From contig PLEX01000180.1 of NCBI GenBank assembly GCA_003136575.1, positions 1-44,642 of the forward strand: a stretch of 44,642 nt of DNA, given 5' to 3'. Positions 23,710-31,343 of this stretch are shown one piece after another (the stretch's first letter is position 1; each line of letters opens with the position of its first letter). The notes beneath the pieces were generated by a model, which saw only the letters and a list, made by a program, of their open reading frames with translations, searched no databases and was not told where the DNA came from. Source of the stretch: Bryobacterales bacterium (GTDB lineage Bacteria > Acidobacteriota > Terriglobia > Bryobacterales > Bryobacteraceae). The translations under genes were made by a program, and so were the position numbers.

Positions 23710-24615
23710 CTATTTTCCCTCGGCAGGCCCGCCAATTTTCTGCGCCATGCCGATATCGAACTTCCTGAAATCGAAGTCCTCGATATGCACGTTCTCGCGC
23801 AGATTCTTCACCACAATTCGCGCAGCCAGATGATCCTCGCTTCCCACCTGCATCCATAAGCCCTCGCCCAGTGGCGCCTGATCCACATTCATGCTGGTTC
23901 CCTTCTGCACGCTGGCCAGCAGCCCTCCCCCGATGCGGAAGTTATCGTAAAAATGCACTTCGAGCCGCGCCACTTGTTTGTCGGCTTCGTCTATCCAGAT
24001 CGTGCCGGCGAGTTTCTTCGCCGCGCTCTGATCCATGCCGCTGGCCTTCGCGTTCGGATCGCCCGCAAAATCGAAGACCAGCGTGTCCCTGCCGCGGAAC
24101 GAAACGCGCCGCGGGTTCGACGTCTTCGCTACCGCCAGGATCTGGCTGACGATGCGGGCACGTCCGCCGCCCCGCCCGCGCTGTGCGCCGTGGGCAGCTT
24201 TGATGTAGCCTTCGATTTCCTTCTTTACACGCTCCAGTTCGCGTTCCCGCTCATGCGGGCTGAGTTCGACGCCGTCTTTCTTCACGAGCCGGATCACCCT
24301 GTGGCCGTTGACGAAGAATACTTCCGATTCCTCGCTCTTCGTCTCTTTCACAGCTGCGCTTGCATCGAGAGTGTCCGTGCGAACGATCTCGTGGAAGGTG
24401 TAATTCTCCCGAATAGCGTCGGTTTTGTGCTGGTGCTGCTGAACTTCCTTCAGAAGGGCGGTGACATCGGGAATTGCGGCGGTGCTGTCCGGAGCTGTGC
24501 CGGTTTGGGCCAACGCCGCAATCCCGGCGAATAAGGCGAGACATGCGGCCTTGCCGAACGCCGTGTGGTGCAGGTTCTTAAGTTGGGGAACCACGTACGT
24601 CTCCCAGCTTGCCAT
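23710..24615 (-). CDS. Secreted hypothetical protein, possible lipoprotein-handling (LolA-like) fold
   Basis: The product (301 aa from ATG 24615) starts with a signal peptide whose hydrophobic core is ACLALFAGIAALAQT. The mature part has a helical region (VTALLKEVQQHQHKTDAIRE), a strand-rich middle with FVNGHRVIRLVKKDGVELSP, a charged helix (HERERELERVKKEIEGYIKA), and a C-terminal beta region (DTLVFDFAGDP, GTIWIDEADKQVARLEVHFY). The 'TIWID--D-Q-ARLE-HF' block is reminiscent of outer-membrane lipoprotein sorting (LolA/MucB-like) proteins, but I cannot confirm this. The frame is open to 24726; ATG 24615 was chosen because it gives the signal peptide. It lies 70 bp downstream of the phosphate transporter gene on the same strand. 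Confidence 0.65.
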   Translation of the reverse strand: MASWETYVVPQLKNLHHTAFGKAACLALFAGIAALAQTGTAPDSTAAIPDVTALLKEVQQHQHKTDAIRENYTFHEIVRTDTLDASAAVKETKSEESEVFFVNGHRVIRLVKKDGVELSPHERERELERVKKEIEGYIKAAHGAQRGRGGGRARIVSQILAVAKTSNPRRVSFRGRDTLVFDFAGDPNAKASGMDQSAAKKLAGTIWIDEADKQVARLEVHFYDNFRIGGGLLASVQKGTSMNVDQAPLGEGLWMQVGSEDHLAARIVVKNLRENVHIEDFDFRKFDIGMAQKIGGPAEGK

Positions 24616-24685
24616 ACTTGACACCACGTGATATGCATTTGCCGACTGCAAGCCTTTGCCGATGCTCTCCGCGAGAACCCCGCGC

Positions 24686-25687
24686 TCACGCTCCCGGGAC
24701 GAACGCGCGGATAGCCCAGTAGACAAATGCGGAAACCAGTGCCGCCGCGGGTATCGTGAGGACCCACGCCATCACGATTCCGCCGGCCAACTGCCAGCGC
24801 ACGGCCCGCGTCCGCTGAATCGACCCCACACCGGCAATCGCTCCCGCAATGGCATGCGTGCTTGAAACCGGCAGCCCAAGCCAGGTAGCGAAAAGAATGG
24901 AAATCGCGGCTCCGGTCTCGGCGCAGAAGCCGCTTCGCGGGCGCAGGCGCGTGAGACGAGTTCCCATGGTGCGGACAATGCGCCAGCCGCCGCTCATGGT
25001 GCCAAGTCCGATCGAAACGCTGGAGGCCGCGATCACCCATGAAGGAACATGAAAATCCTTCTGTATTCCGCCCGCCACAAGCACAGCAGTAATAATCCCC
25101 ATCGTCTTCTGTGCGTCGTTGGTGCCATGCGCGCAGCTGAACAGCCCCGCCGAGACCAGTTGATAGCGACGAAAATGCCGGTCCATCTGCGCCGGCGTGA
25201 AGCGCTGGAATACCCAGTAAACACCCACCATGAGCAGATAGGCCAAAGCCATTCCGATAAGTGGCGACAGCACGATGAACAGCACAGTTATGCCCCATTT
25301 GCCGGCGACAAGTCCGGTCAACCCGGCCTTGGCAATCGCCGCTCCCGCGTAGCCGCCGATCAGGGCGTGCGAGGAACTGGTGGGCAAAGCCCAATACCAG
25401 GTCAGGAGATCCCAGACGATCGCGCCCAGCAACCCGGCAAGCACGACCCATGGCGTGACCAGCCGGACCTGGACGAAGCCGCTGCCAATGGTAGCCGCCA
25501 CGCCGGTTCCCAGCGCGAAAGCCGCGACGAAGTTGAAGAAGGCGGCCCAGAGTACCGCCACCCCGGGCGTGAGCACACGCGTGGAAACCACGGTCGCAAT
25601 CGAGTTCGCCGCGTCGTGAAAGCCGTTAATGTAGTCGAATACCAGCGCGATCGCGATGATGACGACCACCAGAACGAAATGGCTCAT
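24686..25687 (-). CDS. pit: PiT family inorganic phosphate transporter
   Basis: The product (333 aa) is a low-affinity metal-phosphate:H+ symporter of the inner membrane. Both inverted PD001131-type signatures are present: YINGFHDAANSIATVVSTR near the N-terminus and CAHGTNDAQKTMGIITAVL mid-protein. The paired repeat motifs LPTSSSHALIGG and LPVSSTHAIAGA are also diagnostic. About ten hydrophobic segments are seen. It begins seven bases after the DUF47 gene, a conserved pairing in which the PhoU-like protein accompanies PiT. Confidence 0.95.
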   Translation of the reverse strand: MSHFVLVVVIIAIALVFDYINGFHDAANSIATVVSTRVLTPGVAVLWAAFFNFVAAFALGTGVAATIGSGFVQVRLVTPWVVLAGLLGAIVWDLLTWYWALPTSSSHALIGGYAGAAIAKAGLTGLVAGKWGITVLFIVLSPLIGMALAYLLMVGVYWVFQRFTPAQMDRHFRRYQLVSAGLFSCAHGTNDAQKTMGIITAVLVAGGIQKDFHVPSWVIAASSVSIGLGTMSGGWRIVRTMGTRLTRLRPRSGFCAETGAAISILFATWLGLPVSSTHAIAGAIAGVGSIQRTRAVRWQLAGGIVMAWVLTIPAAALVSAFVYWAIRAFVPGA

Positions 25688-25694
25688 AAAGGGA

Positions 25695-26309
25695 TCAGTT
25701 ATGCTTCACGGAGACGTTCTGAATGATATCGGCGACGTCTTCGCAACGATCGGTAGTGGCCTCGAGCAGTTCGTAGATTTCCTTCTGGCGGATCAGCGCG
25801 ATGGGGTCCTTTTCGTACTGGAATAGACCAGCCAGGAGATTTCGCTCGAGTTTGTCCGCCGCGTTTTCGAGCCGGTTCACTTCGATGCAGAAATCGATAA
25901 CGGCGCGTTTCTGGTGCAGCGCCTCCAGCGCGCGGGCGAGGATCGTGCAACAGGAGTGGACTACCTCCGCCAATTCCGTCACCGCCGGCGGAATCGGCTT
26001 CAGCTTGTAAGCGACGATGCGGAAGGTGACATCGTCGATCCCGTCCAGCACGTCGTCGAGTTTGGTGGCGAGAGCCTGAATGTCTTCGGGATCGAAGGGC
26101 GTGATGAACGTGGCGCGGAGGTTGTGGAAAATGTCGTGGACGACCTGGTCTCCTTCGTCTTCAATGGCGCTCATCTCCTTCTCGATCCGGCAGACTCCGT
26201 CGTAACCGTCGCGCAGCCCGCTGAGAAGAAGTTTCGACGCGCGACACATGATCTGAGTGTGGCGTTCGAAGAGATAGAAAAACTTGTCGTTCTTCGGTAA
26301 CAAATTCAT
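25695..26309 (-). CDS. DUF47 (PhoU-like) phosphate transport regulator
   Basis: The product (204 aa) belongs to the DUF47/YkaA family. It is predicted to be an all-helical PhoU-like protein. Typical blocks are LLPKNDKFFYLFERHTQIM at the N-terminus, EDEGDQVVHDIFHNLRATFI, TPFDPEDIQALATKLDDVLD, and DRCEDVADIIQNVSVKHN at the end. The acidic E-x-x-x-D and D-x-x-x-D pairs match the metal-binding pattern of PhoU relatives. It is first in a two-gene operon with pit. An A/T-rich TAAGAT (26324-26329 on this strand) is a possible -10 box. Confidence 0.93.
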   Translation of the reverse strand: MNLLPKNDKFFYLFERHTQIMCRASKLLLSGLRDGYDGVCRIEKEMSAIEDEGDQVVHDIFHNLRATFITPFDPEDIQALATKLDDVLDGIDDVTFRIVAYKLKPIPPAVTELAEVVHSCCTILARALEALHQKRAVIDFCIEVNRLENAADKLERNLLAGLFQYEKDPIALIRQKEIYELLEATTDRCEDVADIIQNVSVKHN

Positions 26310-26526
26310 GACGATGTGGAGATATCTTAGACTATCGAATCGATATCGACGGCAGGAGTTCCGTCAATTTCCCCTTTCCACTGCCCGCATCCGCGATCTC
26401 CGCGGCAGGCGAACGGGCTCGGCCTGGTCTCCCGATTGCGGTTGGCGCGGCATTGGAGGGCAGGCATTGCCGAAGCTGCGCGGTGGAGCGCGCACGCGAA
26501 CGATCCCGCCGCGAGCTCAACCGGCC

Positions 26527-27333
26527 CTATGCCGTTCCGATCGCGGAATCGGAAGTCAGTGTCCCCGGTGGCCAAAGCAGCCCTTCGCCGAGCAATTCCT
26601 GCAATAGCGGCGTCCGCGGGTAAGGGTGGCCGCGATAGTGCCGGAAGCCCTCGCCGTGCGAGAACCCCACGCGGCGTCCGCGCTCCCTGGTCCATTCCTC
26701 CATAGACTCCAGATAGTCGTCCGTCCCATGGTGCTGCTGAAGCCACCGCCGCTGGCTCGCATGTTCGGCGAGCATCTCCCGCTTGCACCCGAAGGTCTCC
26801 GCGACGTTGACAACGAAGTCCGGCGCGACCGGACGTCCCTCGCGATCTTCGCCCCCTATCGGGTCCATCCAGTAAAGATGCGGAATCGCATCGATCGCCG
26901 GAGCCGGGTCTTCCGCGCCCGTCGTGTAGTTCGGCGCGGGCGCTGCGAAGCAGGCATCGCGCACCAGCAAGCTGGCGGCCTCGTGATCGCCCAGGTAATC
27001 CACGGGTGAGGAAGTCAATACGATTTGCGGGCGTGTTCTTCGCAGCGCTTCCACCACGACGCGGCGCGACGTGTCGCTGTTGAATATCGCGAGGTCGCGC
27101 ATCTCGAGACACATGTAGGCGGCGCCGATCCGCGCAGCCGACCGCGCGGCCTCGGCTCTGCGGACGGCGCCAATTTCCTCGGGTCCCATTTCCCGCGATC
27201 CGCAGTCTCCCGGCGTGAACGTGGCGATGGTGAGCGCGTGTCCCCGATCGGCGAGCAGCGCCATCGTGCCGCCCGCCAGGATCTCAACGTCGTCGGGATG
27301 CGCATGTATCGCCAGAATTCTGGTTCGAGTCAT
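26527..27333 (-). CDS. PIG-L family deacetylase
   Basis: The product (268 aa) is a zinc-dependent deacetylase of the LmbE/PIG-L family, which acts on N-acetylglucosamine-type conjugates (including bacillithiol and mycothiol precursors). The metal/catalytic motif IHAHPDDVEILAGGTMALL is at residues ~9-27, and VDYLGDHEAASLLVRDACF contributes the third ligand. HRDL-like position EMRDLAIF is also seen. The C-terminal region (GTDDYLESMEEWTRERGRRV) resembles family members of the BshB1 type without being decisive. The gene lies on the same strand as the TPR-deiodinase gene upstream, with a 56-bp gap. The substrate is not deducible. Confidence 0.9.
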   Translation of the reverse strand: MTRTRILAIHAHPDDVEILAGGTMALLADRGHALTIATFTPGDCGSREMGPEEIGAVRRAEAARSAARIGAAYMCLEMRDLAIFNSDTSRRVVVEALRRTRPQIVLTSSPVDYLGDHEAASLLVRDACFAAPAPNYTTGAEDPAPAIDAIPHLYWMDPIGGEDREGRPVAPDFVVNVAETFGCKREMLAEHASQRRWLQQHHGTDDYLESMEEWTRERGRRVGFSHGEGFRHYRGHPYPRTPLLQELLGEGLLWPPGTLTSDSAIGTA

Positions 27334-27389
27334 TTTCAGTTTCTATGTTATCGGGCGAAAACCGGAAAGGGCACCCTAATCGGCAGGCG

Positions 27390-29066
27390 CTACCGCCGCA
27401 ACGCCACCGAGCGAATCGCCGTCTCCAGGGCCCTGGCATCGAAGTCCTCTTCGATCAACGCGCTCGAATAACGAACCCGACCGTCGGCTGCGATCACATA
27501 AACATGGCTAGGCCAGGCAGAATACGCCTTTTCCGCTGCGTTCTCGAGTCCGTCCACAACGGCGGGAAATCGCAGATGCAGCTTGCGCTGGCACATCACC
27601 GCGTAACCGTTTTTCTCGTCCATCGACGAGGGCATCGCAAGGTCCACCTTCTCGCGTTCATTGACCGTGCTTTGCCACTGGCCCGTGGCGTGGGCTTCGC
27701 GGATATAAACCTGAAGGAAGGCCACGCTGCCCTGCAACTTCTGTGCGAGGTCGTTCAATACCGGAGCGGCCTTGCGGAAGTTCGGGCAAGTGTAGCTGCC
27801 GAAGACCAGAACCGTTGGTTTTCCCTGGGCCGGAATCCGGGTTGTGCCGCCGCCTTCCGATTTCGCCAGCTGAAATACCGGCGCGGGTTGTCCCTTCACC
27901 GGGCCGGTCTGGGGATCAATCCGGTCGGCAGCTGCCGTCGCTGCCGGCTTCGGCGAATACTTCGCCGCCAGCGCCTGCTCACGCGCCGCTTCCGTAGCCT
28001 TTCCCGATTTTTTGTCGAGGTCCGCCAGGCGCGAATGCGCGGTACCGAATTCCGGCCACTCACGGATAATGCCTGTAAGTTCGGTGCGCGCTTCCTGCGT
28101 CTTGTTTTCGCCGATCAGAGCGTCGGCCAGCGCCAGGCGCGCATCGCTGGCGTTGGGCCGCAGCAGGATGGCGCGGCGAAGAAACGGCTCGGCCTCGGCG
28201 TACTTCCGCCGTCGCGACAGTATCGACGCCGAAAAAAAGTTGGCTTCGTAGTCGTTCGGGTCGGCCTTCAACTGCTTTGCGAAAGCCTCCAGCGCGGCGT
28301 CGGGATCGCCGGCGAAAACCAGCGCCTGCCCGTAGTAAGACTGCACATGGGCGAGATCGGGATTCAGTTGAATCGCGCGGCGCAGCGCGCTCAACGCGGA
28401 TGGGTAATCGTGCGACGTGAACATGGCCATGCCCAGCGCGTACTGCCCTTCCGCCGAAGAGTCGTCCTTTAGAATCGGGTCCAGCACGCGCTGCGCCTCG
28501 GCCGTCTTCCCCGTCTTGAGATAGGCGATGCCCAGCACATAAGCCAGCGCCTTGTCGGACCCCGCATCGCCCGCAAGCGGTTCCACGATGGCAAGAGCCT
28601 GCGCCGGCTCGCCCAGTTGCAGCAGGCAATCGGCCGCCAGCAGTGCCGCCGGATGGCTCGCGGGCTCGGCGTCATGTAACGCGGTCAGAATCGGAGCCGC
28701 ATCTTTTAACCTGCCCGACTTATAATACGCGAGCGCAAGATTCCGCTTCAGAACCGATTGAAATTGTGGCGGCGCGCCGTCGAGAGCCTTCAGGTACTCG
28801 GGGATCGCCTCCTCGTAACGCCCAAGCCCGACCAGCGCGGCGCCCAGATTGGAGTGCGCGCCTACGTTGGAACCGTCGAGGGCCAGGCTCTTCCGATACG
28901 CATCGACCGCGCCCGCCAGATCGCCCTTCTGCTGCAGATCGACTCCCTGACGATAGAGAGCCGAAGCATCCTGCGCCGGCGTCCGGGCCGCGAACAACAG
29001 GACAAGGAGAAGTCCGGCCGCAATCCTACTGCGGCCGCGTGGGCGGGGGCTGATTCCTTCCGTCAT
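27390..29066 (-). CDS. TPR protein with C-terminal deiodinase-like thioredoxin domain
   Basis: The product (558 aa) has a signal peptide (IAAGLLLVLLFAARTPAQ), so it acts outside the cytoplasm. About nine tetratricopeptide repeats span residues ~35-370. A lysine/alanine-rich linker leads to a thioredoxin-fold domain at ~385-555. Its core (LVFGSYTCPNFRKAAPVLND, then FLQVYIREAHATGQW) closely resembles iodothyronine deiodinases, whose active site reads G-S-C-T-Sec-P-F. Here the Sec position is Cys, as in many bacterial homologues. The TPR half is paralogous to the TPR gene at 39408. A redox role in protein or small-molecule reduction is inferred; deiodination is not established. Confidence 0.88.
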   Translation of the reverse strand: MTEGISPRPRGRSRIAAGLLLVLLFAARTPAQDASALYRQGVDLQQKGDLAGAVDAYRKSLALDGSNVGAHSNLGAALVGLGRYEEAIPEYLKALDGAPPQFQSVLKRNLALAYYKSGRLKDAAPILTALHDAEPASHPAALLAADCLLQLGEPAQALAIVEPLAGDAGSDKALAYVLGIAYLKTGKTAEAQRVLDPILKDDSSAEGQYALGMAMFTSHDYPSALSALRRAIQLNPDLAHVQSYYGQALVFAGDPDAALEAFAKQLKADPNDYEANFFSASILSRRRKYAEAEPFLRRAILLRPNASDARLALADALIGENKTQEARTELTGIIREWPEFGTAHSRLADLDKKSGKATEAAREQALAAKYSPKPAATAAADRIDPQTGPVKGQPAPVFQLAKSEGGGTTRIPAQGKPTVLVFGSYTCPNFRKAAPVLNDLAQKLQGSVAFLQVYIREAHATGQWQSTVNEREKVDLAMPSSMDEKNGYAVMCQRKLHLRFPAVVDGLENAAEKAYSAWPSHVYVIAADGRVRYSSALIEEDFDARALETAIRSVALRR

Positions 29067-29168
29067 ATTGCAGCGACCGCCGCTGTCACGCCATCGCGGC
29101 GCCGTCGTTCACGGCGTCACCAGGCAAAGCAGCGGCACTTCGGATCATAGCAAAATCCGGGCGGTGCT

Positions 29169-30815
29169 TTACGGCGATTCGTCGATGACTTCGAGAGCGT
29201 TGATGGCGGCGTAATTCTGGCTGGGAACCAGCGAAATCAGGATCTTGCCCTGTGGGGTTGGCTCAACTCCACGCTGCGTGACAATCACGGCGCGTTTGAT
29301 GGACCCGGACTCCTTCAAAATGTCGAAATTCTTCTTCAGCAGTGCGCCATTGAGCAGAATGTCGAACGCCCGGTTCCCGACGCCCCCGCCCCCCGGGTTG
29401 CCCTCACCAAACCAGTTCTCGGCAAAGTAGAGATTCACCGTGTACTTGCCGGGTTGAGCCACCGGAAGCGCATATGTGATGTTGCCGAAACGCTCGCTGC
29501 GAAACAGTTCCGGGTCCGCATTCTCCACACTGGAATTCAGCCGCGGGATGATTTGCCCGCCCCGGGCGTAATGATCGGGGTCCCACGTTACGCCGCGACT
29601 ATCCGTCAGGCCATGGTCGCGCGCCGCGATTCTGTAGGGCCGTATTTTGCCGGCGACGCCGGGCTGGATGGAGATGGCATTCAGAAACGGCGACTTCGTG
29701 TCGGGCAGAAAGTCCAGATGAACTTTTCCGTCGGCGGCCGGCGAAACATCCTTAAAAACCTTGATATCCGCCATACTCGGGGAACCGGCGTCTGCAATGA
29801 CATCGAAGAGGCTCTCGACGGGCTTTCCATTCAGTCGGACCTGGAACAGGCGGGTTGTCTCGCCCCCTCCCGCCGCGTTGTTTTCGCCGAACAAGGTCTC
29901 GGCAAAGTAGAGCCGCAATTCATAGATGCCCGGCTTCAAGGGAATGTCGTAGCTGAAATTGCCTTCCCGGCGATTGCGGTAGATCTGCTGATCGCGCGTT
30001 CCCCATATCACCTGGTTGCTCGGCGATTGGACCGGGGAACCCCCCGTAAAATAACGGTCGCTTTGCCAGCTCCTTTCAAAGGAATCTGTGTAGCTCCCGG
30101 ATTCCACTCCGCAGAGTATCCGAACCTCCTCGCCTGGGAGCGCGGCCGGGAATGTGCTTACGGACGCTGAAATCCGTCGGTAGTGGCTGCGCGACATAAC
30201 GAAAAGCGCCGCCCCCACGACCAGAAGCGTAAACGCCGCGAGCACCAACCATCTTCTCCATCGGGCGGAACCAGCCGCGTCGTCCGGATGTGGTGAAGCC
30301 GGGCCGATTTCCATCACAGCCGGCACTGTCGCGATCTCAACCGGGTGTGTCGCTTCCTCCTGCGACATGGCGGCAAGCGTGCTCCGCGTTTGACCGTCCG
30401 CCGGGGCCTGAACGGTTTCTGGGTTCCGCAACGGCACCAGCCCTTCGGTTCGCCCGGCTATCGGTGCCGCCGGGGCCCGGACGCGAACAAATTTCGGCGT
30501 GTACTGCCCGGAAGGGATCTCGATCTGGAGCTCGTGCGCCGCCCCCTCGCCTTCGTAGTACTCCTTGAGACGCTTTCTCAGCCTGTGGGCTTCCACCCTG
30601 ACAATCGAATCTCGCTTCTGGTCGAAATCCGGTTTGCGGCCCAAAGCGTCGACCGCGATGTTGTACTCTTTGATCTCGTCGGCTGCTCCGTCGAAGTACT
30701 TGTCGCATACGTACCTCAGCAAGAGAGCGAGATTTGGAGCGCGGCTGAAAATCCCCGACGCCAGGAGTGCATCGACTTCCAGCCGTTCTTTCTCAAACAT
30801 TTCAGCAGTCTGCAT
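29169..30815 (-). CDS. Membrane sensor: winged-helix-like N-terminus, TM, two malectin domains
   Basis: The product (548 aa) divides into four parts. Residues ~8-110 form a conserved N-terminal domain common in Bryobacterales sensors (LLRYVCDKYFDGAADEIKEY and DSIVRVEAHRLRKRLKEYY), which looks like a winged-helix DNA- or protein-binding domain. A Pro/Ala-rich linker follows. One TM segment lies near residue 190-210 (WLVLAAFTLLVVGAALFVMS). Two periplasmic malectin-type domains follow (residues ~230-390 and ~395-545), each with the pattern R-x-F...YxLxLYFAEx-F/W (GIYELRLYFAETLFGENNAA and KYTVNLYFAENWFGEGNPGG). Malectin domains bind disaccharides. The gene is divergent from the TonB receptor gene, so I infer a one-component carbohydrate-responsive regulator. 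Confidence 0.82.
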   Translation of the reverse strand: MQTAEMFEKERLEVDALLASGIFSRAPNLALLLRYVCDKYFDGAADEIKEYNIAVDALGRKPDFDQKRDSIVRVEAHRLRKRLKEYYEGEGAAHELQIEIPSGQYTPKFVRVRAPAAPIAGRTEGLVPLRNPETVQAPADGQTRSTLAAMSQEEATHPVEIATVPAVMEIGPASPHPDDAAGSARWRRWLVLAAFTLLVVGAALFVMSRSHYRRISASVSTFPAALPGEEVRILCGVESGSYTDSFERSWQSDRYFTGGSPVQSPSNQVIWGTRDQQIYRNRREGNFSYDIPLKPGIYELRLYFAETLFGENNAAGGGETTRLFQVRLNGKPVESLFDVIADAGSPSMADIKVFKDVSPAADGKVHLDFLPDTKSPFLNAISIQPGVAGKIRPYRIAARDHGLTDSRGVTWDPDHYARGGQIIPRLNSSVENADPELFRSERFGNITYALPVAQPGKYTVNLYFAENWFGEGNPGGGGVGNRAFDILLNGALLKKNFDILKESGSIKRAVIVTQRGVEPTPQGKILISLVPSQNYAAINALEVIDESP

Positions 30816-30933
30816 GGTCGAACCAATCCACAGGGACCCGAGTGGAGTATATTATGCATCCGGTCTGCAGCGCAAGCGTTTTCAGCGAAAAAATGTCTCG
30901 GCACGACGGCTGGCTGGTACCGGTTCCGGTTTT

Positions 30934-30961
30934 GTTAACGATCCCGGCGCGATTCGTTAAC
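30934..30961. promoter_or_regulatory. Inverted repeat, candidate operator (GTTAACGA arms)
   Basis: GTTAACGA (30934-30941) is inverted as TCGTTAAC (30954-30961), with a 12-base GC-rich spacer. It lies 119 bp upstream of the sensor gene start on the minus strand. Confidence 0.45.
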
Positions 30962-30999
30962 CTCGATGCCACAATTCCATGCATTACCTTTATTATCAT

Positions 31000-31016
31000 A
31001 CATGTAACGTACATGT
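31000..31016. promoter_or_regulatory. Inverted repeat ACATGT-N5-ACATGT
   Basis: Two identical self-complementary ACATGT hexamers are separated by AACGT, forming a near-palindromic 17-bp site midway between the divergent genes. Confidence 0.4.
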
Positions 31017-31213
31017 GACGAGCAGCGACGCAACGGTTAATCTGGCCGATCCGAGAAATCTATACCGAAAACGAACGAGCCGTGCGCCCCGAAGGCTGGT
31101 TTTGCAGCCCGCACGCGATCTGCGAAGGCAGGCCACAACCCGCCAGTCGATTAATCCAACCTTTCGCCACCGTATAATTTTATTCATCACGTTGAAACTA
31201 AAGGCTTTACATC

Positions 31214-31274
31214 GTTAACCTGTCGCGTTGGTACCAAGTTAACCGCTTTATCCTAGCCATGGGCCTCGTATAAA
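31214..31274 (+). promoter_or_regulatory. Candidate operator/promoter of the TonB receptor
   Basis: GTTAACC (31214-31220), TTGGTACCAA (31228-31237) and GTTAACC (31238-31244) cluster just upstream of a possible -10 box TATAAA (31269-31274). A clear -35 is missing, which would suit an activator-dependent promoter. Transcription would start about 60 bases before the ATG. Confidence 0.4.
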
Positions 31275-31343
31275 TGTACTATTCATGAAGCCGACCTTTA
31301 CACAACTTTGCGACAGGGCTGGTTTTGGTCCAATAGGGGTTTT

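Larger units (their letters stand above)
30816..31343. other. Divergent intergenic region between sensor and TonB receptor
   Basis: About 530 bp, relatively A/T-rich, with no supportable gene. It holds four GTTAAC words (30934, 30956, 31214, 31238), the inverted repeats described separately, and a TTGGTACCAA palindrome at 31228-31237. It probably contains the promoters of both flanking genes. Confidence 0.6.

Noticed and set aside
29454-30170. 238-codon plus-strand frame opposite the malectin sensor
   Set aside because: Shadow of the malectin domains; no independent domain or ribosome site.
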